Below, piece by piece: positions 9,123 through 16,987 of a DNA stretch of 64,000 nt. The translations under genes were made by a program, and so were the position numbers. How positions within the stretch are numbered: position 1 is the stretch's first letter; the number at the start of each line of letters is the position of its first letter. The notes beneath the pieces were generated by a model. That model did not search any database. It was not told the DNA's origin and worked only from the letters and a program-made list of their open reading frames with translations. Source of the stretch: Scandinavium sp002470465 (GTDB taxonomy: Bacteria; Pseudomonadota; Gammaproteobacteria; Enterobacterales; Enterobacteriaceae); contig NZ_JBFLVD010000008.1 of NCBI RefSeq assembly GCF_040750395.1, forward strand, positions 186,001 to 250,000, written 5' to 3'.

Positions 9123-9540
9123 ATGCCCTCAGGATTCGCGGTCCGTTGGGAATACTTTTAGTTCCTACCCTGGAGGTTCGATTTTGGGCTTCTTTGAAAA
9201 GCTCGTCAAGGCATGCCATCTTGATATATTCCTAAACTACCTTGTCCAGCCTTATCTGTGGTGGGAAAAGCATTATGATAGCGATGGCCCTTCCCGCTGT
9301 CTCGCAAACAGGCACCGGTTTCAGGGAAGGTGTTTTTGTGACCGCAAAGTTCCTACCCGGGAACTTGTATTCACCGGATTGTCACCGGTGGTAATGCGGT
9401 GAAGCGGCCCTTTGCAAGGACCGCATGATGAAACGCTATCTTTGCGTAGTGTTCATTGTTACTGGCACGTTGATGCTCACGGCAGACCAACAACTCGTTC
9501 AGGTTGTGTCGTCAGATTACGCGCTGGTCAAGTATCTTCC
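9123..9540 (+). other. Unassigned stretch between ybfA and ybgA ending in an intrinsic terminator
   Basis: No protein I recognise is encoded here. Frames exist at 9109-9402 (97 codons) and 9425-9619 (64 codons, beginning MMKRYLCVVFIVTGTLML with a hydrophobic start). The second runs through the terminator at 9541-9564 and into the start of ybgA, which argues against it. The 11-mer AGTTCCTACCC occurs twice (9160-9170 and 9348-9358), and the second copy is part of a GTTCC/GGAAC hairpin (9349-9364). The terminator implies that something upstream is transcribed on the plus strand, perhaps a small RNA. Confidence 0.4.
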
Positions 9541-9564
9541 AGGCCGCCTCGTGCGGCCTTTTTT
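9541..9564 (+). terminator. Orphan intrinsic terminator upstream of ybgA
   Basis: GGCCGC-CTCGT-GCGGCC followed by six T residues: a textbook Rho-independent terminator on the plus strand. There is no recognised gene immediately upstream for it to terminate, since ybfA already has its own terminator at 9087-9122. Confidence 0.88.
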
Positions 9565-9611
9565 ACATTCTGGCGTCTACACTTTATCTATATGCCTGAA
9601 AGGAGTGTTGT

Positions 9612-10568
9612 ATGAGTGAGAAGATCCCGGTAGGCATCAGCGCCTGTTTATTGGGCGAGAAGGTTCGTTTCGATGGCGGCCACAAGCGCCTGAATTTTGC
9701 CGTGGACGAACTGAGCCCGTGGGTGACGTTTGAACCGGTGTGTCCGGAAATGGCCATTGGGCTACCGGTTCCCCGGCCAGCGTTGCGGCTGGTCAAGGAT
9801 GAGCATGCTGAAATGCATCTCTTATTCAGCGACGGGCGCGAAGGTGATCTGACCGCGGCAATGAGCGACTTTACCCGTAAACGTATCGCTCGTTTCGAAA
9901 ACCTGTGCGGCTACATCGTCTGTAAAAATTCCCCCAGTTGCGGAATGGAGCGCGTTCGGGTCTACGACGCAGACGGAAAAAACAACCGTAAAGCGGGCCG
10001 TGGGCTGTATACCGAAATGCTGATGCAGACCTTTCCGTGGCTGCCGGTGGAAGAAGACGGACGATTGCAGGATCCTCTGCTTCGCGAGAACTTTGTGGAA
10101 CGCATTTATGCATTGCATGAACTTAACGCGCTTCGCGAACGCGGGCTGACGCGCGGCGAACTGATGGCTTTTCACAGTCGCTATAAGCTCCTGCTGCTGG
10201 CGCATTCGCAGCCGCTCTACCGGGAGCTGGGCCGTTTTGTGGCGGGAATAGCTGAGTGGTCGTCGATGGATGAGTGGTTTATTGAATATCGTCAGCGCCT
10301 GATGACCCTGATGGCGCACCCGGCAACCCGACGAAATCACACTAACGTTCTGATGCACGTGCAGGGCTATTTCCGCAAACAGCTCAACAGCCGACAGCGG
10401 CAGGAGCTGGCGAACCTTATCGACAAATACCGGCAGGGTACTCAGCCTTTGCTTGCGCCCGTCACGCTGTTAAAACACTATATGGCTGAATTTCCTGATG
10501 CTTATCTGGCCGGTCAGCGCTACTTCGACCCGTGGCCTGAGGCCTTGCGTTTACGTTACGGACATTAA
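9612..10568 (+). CDS. ybgA: YbgA, DUF523 (TudS-like) plus DUF1722 two-domain protein
   Basis: 318 residues starting after an AAGGAGTG ribosome-binding site. The N-terminal half (about 1-150) is a DUF523 domain with C12 (ISACLLG), C44 (PVCPE) and C110 (NSPSCG), the three-cysteine pattern that holds a [4Fe-4S] cluster in TudS thiouracil desulfidases. The C-terminal half (about 165-315) is DUF1722, with FHSRYKLLLLAHSQ and NHTNVLMHVQGYF. E. coli K-12 YbgA, as I recall it, is only the DUF1722 part (169 aa), so this is the long form. It ends nine bases before phr, suggesting cotranscription with the photolyase. Its exact function is unproven. Confidence 0.88.
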   Translation: MSEKIPVGISACLLGEKVRFDGGHKRLNFAVDELSPWVTFEPVCPEMAIGLPVPRPALRLVKDEHAEMHLLFSDGREGDLTAAMSDFTRKRIARFENLCGYIVCKNSPSCGMERVRVYDADGKNNRKAGRGLYTEMLMQTFPWLPVEEDGRLQDPLLRENFVERIYALHELNALRERGLTRGELMAFHSRYKLLLLAHSQPLYRELGRFVAGIAEWSSMDEWFIEYRQRLMTLMAHPATRRNHTNVLMHVQGYFRKQLNSRQRQELANLIDKYRQGTQPLLAPVTLLKHYMAEFPDAYLAGQRYFDPWPEALRLRYGH

Positions 10569-10577
10569 CGGAGAATT

Positions 10578-12032
10578 ATGCCCACCCATCTGGTCTGGTT
10601 TCGCGCCGATTTGCGCCTGCATGACAATCTGGCGCTGGCTGCCGCCTGTCGCCACCCGCACGCAAAAGTTATCGCCCTGTTTGTCGCCACGCCGAAGCAG
10701 TGGGCTGAGCATGAGATGGCTCCCCGGCAGGCAGCATTTTTACAGGCGCATCTCAACGCCCTACAAAGCCAGCTGGCGCTTAAAAATATTCCGCTGATCT
10801 GTCGCGAGGCGGAGGACTTTGCGGCATCGGTTGATGAAGTGAAAAAGGTGTGTGACGAGCATCAGGTCAGCCAGCTTTTTTACAACTATCAGTATGAAAT
10901 CAATGAGCGTAAACGCGATGCGCTGCTGGAGAAAACGCTGGATACCGTGACGTGCCAGGGCTTTGATGACAGCGTGATGCTTGCACCTGGCAGCGTGATC
11001 ACCGGCAATCATCAGATGTACAAAGTGTTTACGCCCTTTAAAAATGCGTATCTCCGTCGACTGAAAGAGGGGTTGCCGGAATGCGTTGCGGCTCCTGCAC
11101 CACGTGAGGAGAAGTCAGTTGAACCGGTGGATATCAGGCTTAATTATCCTCAGGTTCCGTTTGATACGAGTCTGTTTGCCGCTGATGAAAAACAGGCCAT
11201 CGCCAGACTGAGGCATTTTTGCCAGCAGCAGGCCGCTGAGTATGAAGAGAAAAGAGATTTTCCGGCGATTGAAGGCACCAGTCGTTTGTCCGCGTGCCTG
11301 ACGCTCGGCGTGCTCTCGCCGCGTCAGTGTCTGCACCGCTTGCTTGCCGAATGTCCTCAGGCGCTGGAAGGCGGTCCGGGCGCCGTATGGCTTAACGAAC
11401 TTATCTGGCGCGAATTTTACCGCCATCTGATGACGTTCCATCCTGAGCTTTGTCGCCACAGGCCGTTTATCGCCTGGACCGACAACGTCGCCTGGAACCC
11501 GGATAAAAAGGCGTTGATCGCCTGGCAGCAGGGGAAAACGGGTTATCCGATAGTGGATGCGGCAATGCGTCAGCTCCACGAAACGGGCTGGATGCATAAC
11601 CGCCTGCGGATGATCGTCGCCAGCTTCCTGGTGAAGGATTTGCTTATCGACTGGCGGGAAGGGGAGCGCTGGTTTATGTCACAGCTCATTGATGGCGATC
11701 TGGCGGCAAACAACGGCGGCTGGCAGTGGGCGGCGTCAACGGGCACCGATGCTGCGCCATACTTCAGGATCTTCAACCCAACGACCCAGGGTGAACGCTT
11801 CGATAAAGATGGAGAGTTTATTCGCCAGTGGCTGCCTGAACTGAAAGCTGTACCGGATAAAGCGATTCACGAACCGTGGAAATGGGCGGAAAAAGAGAGC
11901 GTTCAGCTGGATTATCCGCGCCCGATGGTGGATCACAAACAGGCGCGACAGGAAACGCTGGCGGCCTATGAGGCCGCCAGAAAAGCTCAGGACTCCAGCG
12001 CCAGACGGCGGGAGCGGACTTTCATCGCATGA
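10578..12032 (+). CDS. phr: Deoxyribodipyrimidine photo-lyase
   Basis: 484 residues. The N-terminal alpha/beta antenna domain begins THLVWFRADLRLHDN. The C-terminal FAD-binding domain has WLNELIWREFYRHLM and the signature DGDLAANNGGWQWAAST with ASTGTDAAPYFRIFNP. It repairs UV-made cyclobutane pyrimidine dimers using blue light. The C-terminus runs about a dozen residues beyond the E. coli protein (after EAARK) because the frame continues into the 3' end of the opposing dtpD; the two genes overlap by 46 bases. Confidence 0.97.
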   Translation: MPTHLVWFRADLRLHDNLALAAACRHPHAKVIALFVATPKQWAEHEMAPRQAAFLQAHLNALQSQLALKNIPLICREAEDFAASVDEVKKVCDEHQVSQLFYNYQYEINERKRDALLEKTLDTVTCQGFDDSVMLAPGSVITGNHQMYKVFTPFKNAYLRRLKEGLPECVAAPAPREEKSVEPVDIRLNYPQVPFDTSLFAADEKQAIARLRHFCQQQAAEYEEKRDFPAIEGTSRLSACLTLGVLSPRQCLHRLLAECPQALEGGPGAVWLNELIWREFYRHLMTFHPELCRHRPFIAWTDNVAWNPDKKALIAWQQGKTGYPIVDAAMRQLHETGWMHNRLRMIVASFLVKDLLIDWREGERWFMSQLIDGDLAANNGGWQWAASTGTDAAPYFRIFNPTTQGERFDKDGEFIRQWLPELKAVPDKAIHEPWKWAEKESVQLDYPRPMVDHKQARQETLAAYEAARKAQDSSARRRERTFIA

Positions 12033-13468
12033 CCCAGCCAGATAATCAGCACAGCGGCAACGCAGGCAAGCGCTCCCCAGGTTATCTGGCTGAACACTTC
12101 GATATAGGCATTGATGGAGTAGTTGATGGCACCAGCCGCATCGAACGCGCTTTGCGAAGTTTGATCCGCAATCACCCCCGCCACATAGTTAGCAATGGCC
12201 CCGGACAGCAGCATATAGATCCCCATCAGCACGCCGGTGACGCCCGGAATTTCAATTCGCGTAATTTGCGCCATCGCCACCGGATCGATAAACAGCTCAG
12301 CAAAGCCCATCACCGCCATGCCAATGATCATCAGCGGCATAGAGGAGTGGCCGTAGGACTCAGACCAGCGTGCGCTGAGCGTCAGAATACAGAAGCCTGC
12401 GCTCATCAGGCCGAGGCCTAAAGCGTATTTCCCCCAGATGCGCACGGCGCGGTTGCCCGTTACCGACTCCTTCACCACCCAGGCGAGGAACACGCCACAC
12501 ATCATCACCGCAAAGCCGTTAACCGACTGGAACATCGCCGTCGGGACTTCGTAGCCGAGAATAGTGCGATTCACGAAGCGGTCAATGTAAAGGCTGATGG
12601 AGCTGCCGCCCTGCTGCGCGAAGGCCCAGAACAACAGGCTGAAGAACGTCAGTACTACAATCAGGCCCAGCTCTTTACGCTGCTTCTGGTTCTCGGCTTT
12701 CTTATAGATTTTGCCGAGCATCGCCAGGCCAATCACGGTCGCCACAATCAGCGCATACAGGGACCACTCTTTCCAGAACAGCACAGCAATAATGACTGGT
12801 GATACAACCAGCAGCGCCAGCAGCCAGCCCCAGACGGGAACGGCCATTTTTTTGCTTTTCAGCACCGCTTTGTTGACGCCCACGGTATGGCTGAAGTGGC
12901 GATTGCCGCAGAGGAAAATCACCAGGCCCGCAAGCATGCCGATGGCCGCCAGCGCGAAGCCCATTGCCCAGCTGTACTCTTCCTGCACGTAGCCGCAGGC
13001 AATAGGCGCGATGATGGAACCGACGTTACCTGCTGCATACAGCAGTGAGAAACCACCGTCACGGCGCGGATCGGTTGGCTCATACAGTTCGCCAAGCAGG
13101 CAACTGACGTTTGATTTAAACAAACCGTAGCCGCAAACGATAATCGCCAGTGACAGATAAAGGAACAGCGAGGAGATCTCACTGGCGCCCAGCACCAGAT
13201 GCCCCACGGCCATCAGAAACGCGCCAATCATCACCGCCATGCGGTTGCCGAGGACCTTATCCGCCAGCCAGCCGCCGAGAATAGGCGTCACATACACCAG
13301 TGAACAGTAGGCGCTGAAGAGCGCATAGGCATGATTGTCGTTGTATTTCAGCTGGTTGGTGAGATACAGGATCAGCAGCGCGCGCATCCCGTAAAAGCTA
13401 AAGTATTCCCAGATTTGCAGTGCGACCACGTAGTAGATAGCGCGTGGTTGTGACGATGGTGTCTTCAT
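11987..13468 (-). CDS. dtpD: Dipeptide/proton symporter DtpD (POT family)
   Basis: 493 residues from the ATG at 13468, the same length as E. coli DtpD (YbgH). An in-frame start at 13507 would add 13 residues with no family support. About 14 hydrophobic helices are evident. POT family motifs visible include the YYVVALQIWEYFSFYGMRA start (E-x-x-x-Y region) and LYEPTDPRRDGGFSLLYAAG. It imports di- and tripeptides with H+ across the inner membrane. Its last 46 bases overlap the end of phr on the other strand. Confidence 0.96.
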   Translation of the reverse strand: MKTPSSQPRAIYYVVALQIWEYFSFYGMRALLILYLTNQLKYNDNHAYALFSAYCSLVYVTPILGGWLADKVLGNRMAVMIGAFLMAVGHLVLGASEISSLFLYLSLAIIVCGYGLFKSNVSCLLGELYEPTDPRRDGGFSLLYAAGNVGSIIAPIACGYVQEEYSWAMGFALAAIGMLAGLVIFLCGNRHFSHTVGVNKAVLKSKKMAVPVWGWLLALLVVSPVIIAVLFWKEWSLYALIVATVIGLAMLGKIYKKAENQKQRKELGLIVVLTFFSLLFWAFAQQGGSSISLYIDRFVNRTILGYEVPTAMFQSVNGFAVMMCGVFLAWVVKESVTGNRAVRIWGKYALGLGLMSAGFCILTLSARWSESYGHSSMPLMIIGMAVMGFAELFIDPVAMAQITRIEIPGVTGVLMGIYMLLSGAIANYVAGVIADQTSQSAFDAAGAINYSINAYIEVFSQITWGALACVAAVLIIWLGHAMKVRSRRLALES

Positions 13469-13544
13469 GTTGCTCTCAGTCTTGCCAGAAGTGCAGAAGA
13501 TAATCATTCCGCATTATTCGTTTCTTATATGCTATCCATGGGTC

Positions 13545-13562
13545 TTGAGCATGAAAGCTCAA
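13545..13562. repeat. Short inverted repeat between dtpD and ybgI
   Basis: TTGAGC-ATGAAA-GCTCAA, a 6-6-6 inverted repeat in the 263-base divergent region between dtpD and ybgI. It could be an operator, but I cannot name a regulator. Confidence 0.5.
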
Positions 13563-13731
13563 TTTATATGCTGTCCTGGTGCATAAATATACACGATTGT
13601 GCTGTGGGTCGTTAAGCGATTTTTGCGACTAGGTTTCGGGGCGCATGAAATGTGTCGCAGGCCTGCTATCGACGTATCGCTGCGGGGCGGCTATGGTATC
13701 CCTCAGTACCGAAATAAAGTCTGGAGTGACG

Positions 13732-14475
13732 ATGAAAAACAGTGAACTGGAACAACTGATTAACGAGAAACTGAACAGCGGCGCGTTCAGCGACTATGGC
13801 CCAAACGGGTTACAGGTTGAGGGGCGGGAAGAGATCCGCAAAATCGTCACCGGCGTTACTGCAAGCCAGGCGCTGCTCGACGAAGCCGTTCGTCAGCAGG
13901 CGGATGCAGTGATCGTCCATCATGGCTATTTCTGGAAAAACGAGTCGCCGGTTATTCGCGGCATGAAGCGCAATCGCCTGAAAACACTGCTGGCGAATGA
14001 CATCAACTTATACGGCTGGCATTTACCGCTGGATGCGCATCCTGAGCTTGGCAATAACGCCCAGCTGGCCGCTCTGCTTGGCATCAATATTAAAGGTGAC
14101 ATTGAGCAACTGGTGCCGTGGGGCGAACTGTCGATGCCGGTTTCTGGGCTCGAGTTTGCCTCGTGGATTGAAGCGCGCCTGGGACGTAAGCCGCTGTGGT
14201 GTGGCGATACCGGGCCGGACAAAGTCAGCCGCGTGGCATGGTGTACCGGTGGTGGTCAAGGCTTTATCGACAGTGCGGCGCGTTTTGGCGTTGATGCGTT
14301 TATTACCGGTGAAGTCTCCGAACAGACTATCCATTCTGCGCGTGAGCAAGGATTGCACTTTTATGCGGCGGGCCACCACGCGACCGAACGGGGCGGCATC
14401 CGCGCGCTCAGTGAATGGCTGACCGAAAACACCGATCTGGATGTCACTTTTATTGATATCCCTAACCCGGCCTGA
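13732..14475 (+). CDS. ybgI: YbgI, NIF3-family dinuclear metal protein
   Basis: 247 residues starting MKNSELEQLINEKL, with CTGGAGTG as ribosome-binding site; an upstream in-frame ATG at 13645 adds 29 residues with no family match. NIF3-like (GTP cyclohydrolase I type 2 homologue) fold. The metal-binding motifs are visible: IVHHGYFW near residue 63 and AGHHATERGG near residue 216. E. coli YbgI forms a toroidal hexamer with a two-metal site and is linked to radiation resistance. It heads the ybgI-pxpBC-nei cluster. Confidence 0.95.
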   Translation: MKNSELEQLINEKLNSGAFSDYGPNGLQVEGREEIRKIVTGVTASQALLDEAVRQQADAVIVHHGYFWKNESPVIRGMKRNRLKTLLANDINLYGWHLPLDAHPELGNNAQLAALLGINIKGDIEQLVPWGELSMPVSGLEFASWIEARLGRKPLWCGDTGPDKVSRVAWCTGGGQGFIDSAARFGVDAFITGEVSEQTIHSAREQGLHFYAAGHHATERGGIRALSEWLTENTDLDVTFIDIPNPA

Positions 14476-14490
14476 TGAGAGAGGGAAAAA

Positions 14491-15147
14491 GTGCAGAGAG
14501 CGCGTTGTTACCTGCTGGGAGAGACGGCAGTCGTTCTGGAGCTTGAACCACCGGTGACTCTGGAAAGCCAGAAGCGTATCTGGCGGCTTACCCAGCGTTT
14601 GCCAGAGTATCCGGAAGTGCTTGAGGCGATTCCGGGAATGAACAACATCACCGTCATCCTGCGCAATCCGCAGAACCTGGCGCTGGATGCCATCGAGCGG
14701 CTCCAGCGCTGGTGGGAAGAGAGCGAGGTGCTGGAACCCGATTCCCGCCAGATTGATATCCCCGTGGTGTACGGCGGCAAGCTGGGGCCGGATTTATCCC
14801 TGGTGGCTGAGCACTGCGGCCTCACGCCGAAACAGGTGGTGGAGCTCCATTCATCTCAGGAATATGTGGTGTGGTTTTTAGGCTTCCAGCCGGGCTTTGC
14901 TTATCTCGGCGGTTTACCGGAGCAATTGGCTATGCCGCGCCGGGCGGAGCCACGCGTGGAGGTGCCTGCGGGCAGCGTGGGAATCGGCGGTGAGCTTACG
15001 GGCATTTACCCGCTCGCCACGCCCGGCGGCTGGCAGCTGATTGGGCATACGCCGCTGGCGCTGTTTGATGCCAGCCAGCCGGAGCCGGTTTTACTCCGGC
15101 CTGGTGATACGGTCCGATTTGTGCCGCAGAAGGAGGGCGTATGCTGA
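14491..15147 (+). CDS. pxpB: 5-oxoprolinase subunit PxpB (GTG start)
   Basis: 218 residues from a GTG at 14491, preceded by GAGAGAGGG; same length and same GTG start as in E. coli (YbgJ). KipI/AHS1 family: EAIPGMNNITV in the N-terminal part and the C-terminal WFLGFQPGFAYLGGLP and PAGSVGIGG...ATPGGWQLIG motifs are clear. PxpABC hydrolyses 5-oxoproline to glutamate using ATP. The 3' end overlaps pxpC by seven bases. The third subunit gene, pxpA, is not in this cluster. Confidence 0.95.
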   Translation: MQRARCYLLGETAVVLELEPPVTLESQKRIWRLTQRLPEYPEVLEAIPGMNNITVILRNPQNLALDAIERLQRWWEESEVLEPDSRQIDIPVVYGGKLGPDLSLVAEHCGLTPKQVVELHSSQEYVVWFLGFQPGFAYLGGLPEQLAMPRRAEPRVEVPAGSVGIGGELTGIYPLATPGGWQLIGHTPLALFDASQPEPVLLRPGDTVRFVPQKEGVC

Positions 15148-16070
15148 AGATTATTCGCTCCGGGCTTTATACCTCGGTACAGGACGGTGGGCGTTACGGT
15201 CTGCGCCAGTCGGGCGTCAGCCGCTGCGGCGCGCTTGATAAGCCTGCGCTGATGACCGCCAATCTGTTGGTGGGGAACGATCCGAACGCGGCAGCGATTG
15301 AAATTACGCTCGGCCAGTTTAGCGTCCAGTTTACCCGTGATGGCTGGTTTGCGCTGACCGGGGCAGGCTGTGAGTCCACGCTCGATGGCAAGCCGGTCTG
15401 GGCTGGCTGGCGGTTGCCGGTCAAGGCCGGGCAAACGCTGGTGATGAAGAATCCGCTGTACGGTATTCGCAGCTATCTGGCAGTAGCCAGCGGCATTGAC
15501 GTGCCGAAAGTGCTCGGTTCGTACAGCACCGATCTGAAGGTGGGGATTGGCGGCCTGGAAGGGCGACGATTGCAGGATGGTGACAGCCTGAAGGTGTTTC
15601 CTTCAGAACGCTCGTTTAGCGGTTCGCAGGGCGTGAAATTACTGTTTCGGGGCAACCGAATTCGCGCGCTGCCGGGGCCGGAATATCATGAGTTTGATGC
15701 CGCCTCGCAGGAAAACTTCTGGCGCGCACCGTGGCAACTCAGTCCGCAGAGCAACCGAATGGGCTACCGTCTGAAAGGACAGCCGCTGGTGCGTACCACC
15801 GATCGCGAACTGTTGTCGCACGGTTTGTTACCGGGTGTGGTGCAGGTGCCATACAATGGTCAGCCTATCGTCCTGATGAATGACGCGCAGACTACAGGTG
15901 GCTATCCGCGTATAGCATGCATTATTGAAGCGGATATGTTCCAGCTGGCGCAAATCCCGCTCGGGCGACCGATACATTTTGTTCAGTGCTCTCTCGAAGA
16001 AGCACTGAAAGCGCGCGACGATCAGCATCGTTATTTTGAGCAGCTGGCGTGGCGACTCAACGGAGAATAA
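15141..16070 (+). CDS. pxpC: 5-oxoprolinase subunit PxpC
   Basis: 309 residues, KipA/AHS2 family (E. coli YbgK is 310). Recognisable segments include YTSVQDGGRYGLRQSGVSRC near the start and the central GPEYHEF. The NRMGYRLKGQPL and TTGGYPRIACI motifs lie in the C-terminal half. It works with PxpB and normally PxpA. Twelve bases after its stop the next gene is nei, so the pxpA gene that lies here in E. coli is absent. Confidence 0.94.
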   Translation: MLKIIRSGLYTSVQDGGRYGLRQSGVSRCGALDKPALMTANLLVGNDPNAAAIEITLGQFSVQFTRDGWFALTGAGCESTLDGKPVWAGWRLPVKAGQTLVMKNPLYGIRSYLAVASGIDVPKVLGSYSTDLKVGIGGLEGRRLQDGDSLKVFPSERSFSGSQGVKLLFRGNRIRALPGPEYHEFDAASQENFWRAPWQLSPQSNRMGYRLKGQPLVRTTDRELLSHGLLPGVVQVPYNGQPIVLMNDAQTTGGYPRIACIIEADMFQLAQIPLGRPIHFVQCSLEEALKARDDQHRYFEQLAWRLNGE

Positions 16071-16082
16071 TAAGGACAAGTT

Positions 16083-16874
16083 ATGCCGGAAGGACCGGAG
16101 ATCCGCCGGGCGGCGGACACGCTTGAAGCGGCCATAAAAGGCGAGTCCCTCACCGAAACATGGTTCGCTTTTCCGCCGCTCAAGATGTTTGAAGTGCAGC
16201 TTGTGGGGCAAACCGTGACCCACATCGAAACGCGGGGTAAGGCGCTGCTGACGCACTTTTCTGGCGGGCTGACGATGTACAGCCACAATCAGCTTTACGG
16301 CGTCTGGCGCGTCGTGGATGCCGGAGAAGAGCCGCAAACGACGCGTATATTGCGGGTGCGTTTGCAAACTGCGAAGAAAGCGATTCTGCTCTACAGCGCG
16401 TCTGATATCGAAATACTGACGCCTGAGCAGCTGGCTACGCAGCCTTTCTTACAACGCGTCGGGCCGGATGTCCTCGATACGTCACTGACGGAAGAGGAGG
16501 TTAAAGCCCGGCTGCTGTCGAAACCTTTCCGTAATCGCCAGTTTTCCGGATTGCTGCTCGACCAGGCTTTTCTCGCCGGGCTTGGCAACTATCTGCGGGT
16601 GGAAATTCTGTGGGAGTGCGAACTGGCGGCGACGCATAAAGCCAGCGAGCTGACGGCGCAGCAGATTGACAGGCTTGCGCATGCGCTGCTGGCTATTCCT
16701 CGTTTGTCGTATCAGACACGTGGGCAGGTCGACGAAAACAAACATCATGGCTCGCTGTTCCGCTTTAAGGTGTTCCATCGTGAGGGAGAGCCCTGCGAGC
16801 GCTGCGGTGGGATTATCGAGAGAACGATGGTGTCATCACGACCGTTTTACTGGTGTCCTGCCTGCCAGAAATAA
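16083..16874 (+). CDS. nei: DNA glycosylase/AP lyase endonuclease VIII
   Basis: 263 residues, the E. coli Nei length. It has the essential N-terminal PEGPEIRRA (P2 nucleophile and E3 after Met removal), the H2TH domain (GLGNYLRVEILWECEL) and a C-terminal zinc finger with CERCGG...CPAC. It excises oxidised pyrimidines and cleaves the AP site. Cotranscription with pxpBC is suggested by the 12-base gap. Confidence 0.97.
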   Translation: MPEGPEIRRAADTLEAAIKGESLTETWFAFPPLKMFEVQLVGQTVTHIETRGKALLTHFSGGLTMYSHNQLYGVWRVVDAGEEPQTTRILRVRLQTAKKAILLYSASDIEILTPEQLATQPFLQRVGPDVLDTSLTEEEVKARLLSKPFRNRQFSGLLLDQAFLAGLGNYLRVEILWECELAATHKASELTAQQIDRLAHALLAIPRLSYQTRGQVDENKHHGSLFRFKVFHREGEPCERCGGIIERTMVSSRPFYWCPACQK

Positions 16875-16878
16875 AAAT

Positions 16879-16967
16879 GCCGGGTGGCAGCTACGCCTTA
16901 CCCGGCCTACAAAATAAACAGATTCCAGTAAATCTGTAGGCCCGGCAAGCTTGGCGCCGCCGGGCAG
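16879..16967. repeat. REP/BIME element between nei and gltA
   Basis: Two REP-like units in opposite orientation: GCCGGGTGGCAGCTACGCCT (from 16879) and TAGGCCCGGCAAGCTTGGCG with CCGCCGGGCA (to 16966). They lie between the convergent nei and gltA genes, where the hairpins can protect mRNA 3' ends. Confidence 0.82.
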
Positions 16968-16987
16968 TTATTTTGCTAAATGCAAAC

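Noticed and set aside
9425..9619. 64-codon frame with a hydrophobic N-terminus as a real small protein gene
   Set aside because: It reads through a strong terminator and into the ybgA start, lacks a good ribosome-binding site and matches no family I know; kept only as a part of the open question about this interval.
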